In this document: one piece after another, positions 59,059-64,000 of the stretch
Numbering within the stretch: position 1 is the first letter of the stretch
Layout: each line of letters begins with the position of its first letter
Assembly (NCBI GenBank): GCA_947561395.2
Contig: OX387187.1
Coordinates: forward strand, 3,540,976 to 3,604,975
Source of the DNA: Buxus sempervirens
Lineage: Eukaryota; Streptophyta; Magnoliopsida; Buxales; Buxaceae
Direction: 5' to 3'
DNA length: 64,000 bases
Notes under the pieces: generated by a model
What the model was told of the DNA's origin: nothing
Databases searched by the model: none
Seen by the model: only the letters and a program-made list of their open reading frames with translations
Translations under genes and position numbers: made by a program

Positions 59059-62000
59059 GAAACTATACACAGGGTCGCACGGCGGGGCGTATAGATTCTG
59101 CGTGCCTCCGGGAGGGTAAAATAGGAAATTGGAGTCGCCACCGCCTGATGGGGTGCAAACAGACACCTGGGTGCCTAAGTTTGTCTATTGGGCTGGTCTG
59201 CGGCTTGCGATTCTGAGAAAGGTCTCTGTTACGGTCTGGGGAAGTCCGTAGACACCCCAGATCACCCCGTCGGATGACGGGTTCGGTAGGTTCCCTGGTT
59301 TGAGTCAACTTACTGTGGTTTCACACCCGATTCCTAATCTAGCATGCAGTTCAGTTAAGTCTGGCGGGACCGCCTGAGTGGTGTGGGTCCCTTTAATTGA
59401 TTTTATCTTGCTTATTTTAAGTGATCTGAGTTTGATTGGGTGGGCCCTGTTGGAAGGCTTACGGTGTCCTTGGTGGACTTGGGTAAGCCCACATATCCCC
59501 TGTGGGCCTCTGTCTAAGCCTAAGAGGCCTTTTGGGTTTTAGGTTTAGTGAATTAATTTTTATTTTAAGGTTTAATTCAAGAATTTAAGTGGCTTTTATG
59601 CAAAAGTGGGTCGGCATCGGTTTGCGGGCCCTTAGGTGGGCCCCCACGATGGTTGCCAACGTGTTTTCGAATTATCTTATTAAAATTTGCCAAGGTGAGT
59701 TGGACATTGGGCTTGGGGCCCGTAGTCCAAAGTTGGGCTTGAAAGCCCAGTTCTTTGAGGTTTAAGGTTTGCACCCTTCCTTGGTTCGGTTAGTGGGCTT
59801 TGGCGGGCCCAATAAGCCCTAGCCCTGGGTCTTGGCCAAACCATGCAATTCAAACACATCATTCCACACATCAATTTTGGACGGGCCACATTGGGTTTGG
59901 CCCGCCCGGTTTGATCAATTGATTTTTGCTTAACTTGCTTATTTGCATGAATTAGGGTTTATCAGGCTTGGTGGGCCCTGTTGGAAGGCCCACGAATGTT
60001 CCGAGTTGGACCAGTGGTCCAGGTCCCATGTTGGTTGTTGGTTTACTTGGTTTGATGGACATAGCATTCAAACACAGCAAAAGAAAAACCTGAAATGAAC
60101 AAATTCAAATGTAGCCGACCCGAAAGGTCAACTACAAGCAAGCTGTGGGTGATTCGACCTGAGTTGTCGGATCACCCTCAACTTGCCTTTTTTTGGGATT
60201 TGGTCATCTCCTAGGGGGCTTCTACAAGTCGTATGGGCCCCTGGGCAGGCCCACATTGGTTCAAATATGGGGGAGAGGCCTCCACTTTGGCCTCCTTTGT
60301 GGTCTCCAACAAAGACAAAAGGAAAAGGGGCATGGGAGTTGCTGCCCCCTTACTTTTCTCAACAATGCAACAGCAGCAAGGTAGGGGTCTTGGTACCCCA
60401 AATTCCATGATTCCATATCATCAATCAATAAACAATTAAAGATAAACAACCAGACATTTCAAGCGAAATAAATTAATCACCAAAAACCCACATGTTATAA
60501 GGCATGGAACAGCAACAATGAGAAAATAGGGACTAATGGGCAGGGATTAGAACATTACTAAATGGGGTGAGGGATGCATGGGGTTTAGTGTGTGGGGCTG
60601 CCTTCATACATGGACTTGGGGATCATCCTAGGGATGCAAAATTGACAATTAATCTTGCTAGGACAGCAGTTGTCTCAAGTGGTTTTGGGTATGCTAGAAA
60701 TCAGCTAAGGTAAAGGAGGTGGGTATCATGCTTTCTCATGTATACCAACAACAAGTTACGGGGAAAGGGAACATGCAATCCTACTCAAAACAAAAGGATA
60801 ACACAGGGAAAGAGAGGCATATATATTGGCCAACTTGCTGGGAACAGCAGTAACGTAGGGGCTCCCTGCTGTTCCCTACAGCAACTTAAGTGGATTAATA
60901 TAAAGGGGGTTGTGGGGTGAGGGGAGGGTACAATTGTACCTTAGGAGACCTGCTGGGGGTGCGGGGCAGCCATTAGCAACCTGAACCTACTGTTGTTCCC
61001 AGCAGCAGTTCACATGGATCTTGGGTGGGCTTGGAGGGCCAAGTTAAACAAGGTAAAGGCATGCCAAAAGAACACAAAAGGGAACAGCCTACATGTGCAT
61101 GTATGTGCTTCTCACACCTGCTGTGCATGCTCATATATATGTAAAAAATGGACAGAAAGAACCTGCTATACCATGGAGGAACAACAACTACCCAAGTGAG
61201 TTTGCTCATGCCAATGGAGTCAAAACAACATAAGGAGAGGGGAGGAACTATGGAGCTGTTGGGACAGCAAGCATCGCATGGATTGAAATGGGTACAGCAG
61301 TGACTCAACACAACAAACTCATGGGGAAAGGGATCATGTTCCCATGCACCCAGAGAGTAACAGCAGCAAAGAATAGGGGGATTGGGGAGCATGTTTAAAT
61401 ACACAAACAAAAAGACAACAAATGGTAAAGGGGTTAGGGGAGCATACATCAACACAAAGAAAAGAAAAAACATGTGGACAGGGGTTGAGCAAGCAGGTTT
61501 GGGTCTCCTGGGATCAAAAAAAGAACACCAAATCATGCATGCAAAAATAGGAACAGCAAATCATGTACATGCAAGAAGATCTCAAGTGGAACTCTAACTA
61601 GCATGTATAACCCGCAATCCTATCAAAACCTGAACCCGAGACGCATGCTTAAACTCACGAAAATTTAGAGAAAGGGAAGAGGAGGGGGCTTATATGGGGA
61701 TAAAAGGGATGACCAAGTATGAGGAGACATGCCTCCTCTCGAAATAACCCAAACAAACCCGAAACAGTAACTGTAGTGGCCAAAAATGCCTAGAAAAACC
61801 TCACCTTCTCCGCTTTAAAACCATCTACGTACCTCTCCCTTACTTGGAGGTCTTCATGGGGTGAGATGAGAACAAATACATGCTTAAAATATCATGGAAG
61901 TGGGCTCATGCACAAGAAGAAGACAAGCATGGGAAGGACTGTAGAAAATTCTAACTTTAATATATGTGGAATACAATGGGAAGAGGAACCTCACCTGAGA

Positions 62001-63086
62001 GTTCTTGAACTTCTAGGCAGTGTGAAGGTACCTCCTTGGGGCTAGATAGCAGCTGGAGGCTCTTTCTTTGCAGCACCAGCAGCAACTAATCACCTTGGTC
62101 ATAGAAAAATGAAGAAGAAGAAGAGGAGAGGATGAGAAGACATGGTGGGGTGCTTGAAGGTCTAGGGAGCCAAAGGGGGCAAGAGGGAGGGATTTCGCAC
62201 CAGGGTGGATGGAGAAGAAGTGGAAAGGGGCCAAATGAAGCCAACCCCCGGCAAGAGGTTGCTGTTGGCCTTTTAAAGACAAACGAATTGTATCCGGCCT
62301 TGGAGGCCAGATACACTAAGTGCTATGTGTATCCGGCCTTCAAGGCCGGATACACTAGGGCTTCCTTGTATCCCACATTTTATGTCGGATACAATAGCAA
62401 TTATTTCAAAATTTTAATGCCGCCGCGTATCTGTCGGCAAATCTGCGCGAATCCAGCGAACAAATCTTTTGTATCCGGCAATATATGCCGGATATGAAGA
62501 GAAGAGTGTGTATCCGACATTAAATGTCGAATACAAATCGGATATTTATAGATTTAGTCCCTGGATATTCGCAGATTTGGTCCCTGTGAATTTTTTCTTT
62601 AATCCCTGGGATATTTTACATGTTTGGATATTCACAGATTGCCCCTCGAGATATTTTCGTGCACTTCTCGCCACGTGTGCAGCCATTTGCCACGTGTGCA
62701 GCTTTCTGGGTTTTTTTGCTCAGAAACTTTGTCAGCTCATATCTCCTTCATCCGGACTCCGATTTGGGCAAACTCAGTTGCGTTAGAACCGTATCGGAGC
62801 CCTCTATCCAATGACATAGGGCTAAGCACCTGGTTTGGGGTTTGGCAAAAGTCAACTTTCGGCTCCCCCTCAAGTTTGACCAGCCCATAGATCCTTCATC
62901 CGGACTCCGATTCTAGCAAATTCAGTTGCGTTGGAACCGTGTCGAGATTCTCTATCCATTGAGATAGGGCAAGGTGATCAATTATCACTTGATCAAAAAG
63001 TCAACTTTTCACCCCTTAGGGTTTGACTTTCCGTCTAGGGTTTGCATTTCCAGCTTTTCCAGTGGCGCAAAAATGAGGTGCTTACA
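59059..63086 (-). mobile_element. Tat-type solo LTR D'', about 4.0 kb
   Basis: On the minus strand it starts TGTAAGCACCTCATTTTTGC (63086) and ends near 59060 in sequence like the D' 3' end (cgccaccgcctgatggggtg near 59136). It is inserted in the 48-bp repeats of A4; the same repeats resume at 63087. The left boundary and TSD are not clean. Contents on the minus strand: U3 ttccaacg blocks, palindrome array, TATA-like tttaaaagg (62278-62269), leader, long body, GGCCCA-rich 3' part. No gene; short frames at 60183-60439 and 61536-60973 are not supported. Confidence 0.8.
62290..62534. repeat. Array of five 25-bp palindromes, 39-bp period
   Basis: Palindromes at 62290-62314, 62329-62353, 62368-62392, 62471-62495 and 62510-62534. 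Each has 12-bp arms around one central base, starts gtatcc and ends (g/a)gata(c/t) or gaatac. The second is perfect. Arm interiors differ between units (ggcctt/aaggcc, gacatt/aatgtc, ggca../..tgcc) but mostly keep pairing. The array lies directly upstream of the TATA-like box of the minus-strand LTR. Confidence 0.85.
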
Positions 63087-64000
63087 AGAGCCACATGGCT
63101 ATGTTACCTCATCCCAACACAACACTCGATTAGGGAGCCACACGGCCTATGTTGCCTATGTTACCTCATCCCAACACAACACTTGATGAGGGAGCAACAC
63201 GGCCTATGTTACCTCATCCCAACACAACACTCGATGAGGGAGCCACACGGCCTATGTTACCTCATCCCAACACAACACTCATCACAAGTCATTCCAACCA
63301 GAACAGCAACTCATGATATCTCAGAAAATAATTCAACCCCAAATACACTGGTAGTACACCCATTTTACTCACACCAAATAATTTTACAAATCACATTTCA
63401 GCACTCTAAATCAAATAACACCAGGTTAAACAATTTCTCAATCGGAAAACAAGTGTAGAACCTAAAGGAAAACTAATTCATTAACCCATGGTGTCAGGAA
63501 CAACAAATAACCTACCAACAGTCCTTAATTTATCACTTCGGGAACTCATAAGACTACTAATAAATTTGACTTAACAATCTCCGGGTGTTTTAAGCAGATA
63601 AAATAATTCTAATATCCTAATCTAGTCTTAGGCTAAGAGATTTAAGCCTCACAGTTTCGAAATTTTGCTTGGTTTGGTCAGATGCACCTTTATAAGGAAT
63701 TTAGTGGGTGCGCTGACCTCTGGCGCTTGGCGCAAGGTCGGCACCAACTCGGCGGTAACTCAAAACACAACTCGCGCTGAGCTCAACCACTTGGCACTAG
63801 GTAGGCGCCAAGTCGGCTCACGTCGACTCGCGACTCTCTGTAACTCCCAGAACTCCATGACTGTCCCATTTTCTCATCTCTGTAACGACTTTTCTATACT
63901 CCTACCATCTTCCAAAGACTATTAGACACGATTCGAAATTAATCTAACAACATGTATTTTTCACCTCTAAAATTTTTCCAAAAACATGTGCGAATCGTTA
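63087..64000 (-). mobile_element. LTR A4, right piece, cut by window edge
   Basis: Resumes the 48-bp repeats (63091-63285), then A-type LTR sequence. The last 200 bases are nearly the reverse complement of 21170-21320 of A1 (aatcgtta, ctgtaactcccagaactcc and so on). GC island 63705-63830. The LTR start and its donor site lie beyond 64000. Confidence 0.8.
63091..63285 (-). repeat. 48-bp tandem block of LTR A4
   Basis: About four units with ctatgttacctcatcccaac and cgatgagggagc; the same array as 58855-59058, split by D''. It occupies the position of the gtaggcc block in A1-A3. Confidence 0.8.

Noticed and set aside
60973-61536. A 187-residue minus-strand ORF as a gene
   Set aside because: It lies inside a Tat-type solo LTR, has skewed low-complexity composition and no recognisable domain.
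1-64000. tRNA or rRNA genes
   Set aside because: Only tRNA-complementary primer-binding sites were seen (25153 and 50864); no cloverleaf or rRNA segment was recognised.

Overview
The window looks like intergenic heterochromatin of a flowering plant with a large, retrotransposon-rich nuclear genome. I see no host gene, tRNA, rRNA or bacterial-type signal. Almost every base belongs to mobile elements inserted into one another. The evidence is TG...CA ends, 5-bp target-site duplications (TSDs), a primer-binding site matching tRNA-Arg, zinc-knuckle gag remnants and a plant L1 polyprotein. The species cannot be named from this sequence.

Left part (1-16888): a cut LTR end and a broken retroelement ORF (1-1853), an LTR start (1854), then a minus-strand LTR (family C, in pieces at 2473-2635, 11154-12882 and 15271-15850). 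C was invaded by a plant L1 LINE (2636-11153; ORF1 gag-like, ORF2 endonuclease-RT-RNase H) and by a solo LTR (B3, 12883-15270). The LINE was in turn split inside its reverse transcriptase by another solo LTR (B1, 6280-8626).

Middle (16889-42448, +): one giant Tat/Ogre-like Ty3-gypsy element with about 3.2-kb LTRs. It has a broken gag, no recognisable protease, RT or integrase, and large tandem-repeat arrays before its polypurine tract, so it is a non-autonomous derivative. Four solo LTRs sit inside it: D' (17111-20053), A1 (20737-22858), A2 (25175-27523) and B2 (39683-42043). The element itself landed in another LTR whose tip is 42449-42490.

Right part: a second Tat-like element on the minus strand (42491-52146) with 5' LTR, tRNA-Arg PBS, a DUF7745-like extra ORF, and a gag cut by solo LTR A3 (43614-45980). 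It interrupts a plus-strand ORF of the 'putative plant transposon protein' type (52147-53250). Then follow LTR G (from 53665) with solo LTR B5 (53809-56782), LTR A4 (58601-64000), and a 4-kb Tat-type solo LTR (D'', about 59059-63086) inside A4.

The most interesting signal is shared by the solo LTRs of families A, B and C (probably Tekay/Del-like). Despite divergent sequence they repeat one layout: TATA box, splice-donor-like AG|GTAAGT, a GC-rich island, a family-specific tandem block, a conserved pyrimidine-rich TTTTTCAG, then a short open exon in a constant phase. That exon codes for a conserved acidic, tyrosine-rich tail (ending EDYYYPDL, EDYYYHP or similar) just before a stop. In-frame indels, silent changes and different stop codons at the same place suggest protein-level constraint. 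A second notable signal is a 39-bp-period array of 25-bp palindromes with compensating arm changes just upstream of the TATA-like box of the D'' LTR.
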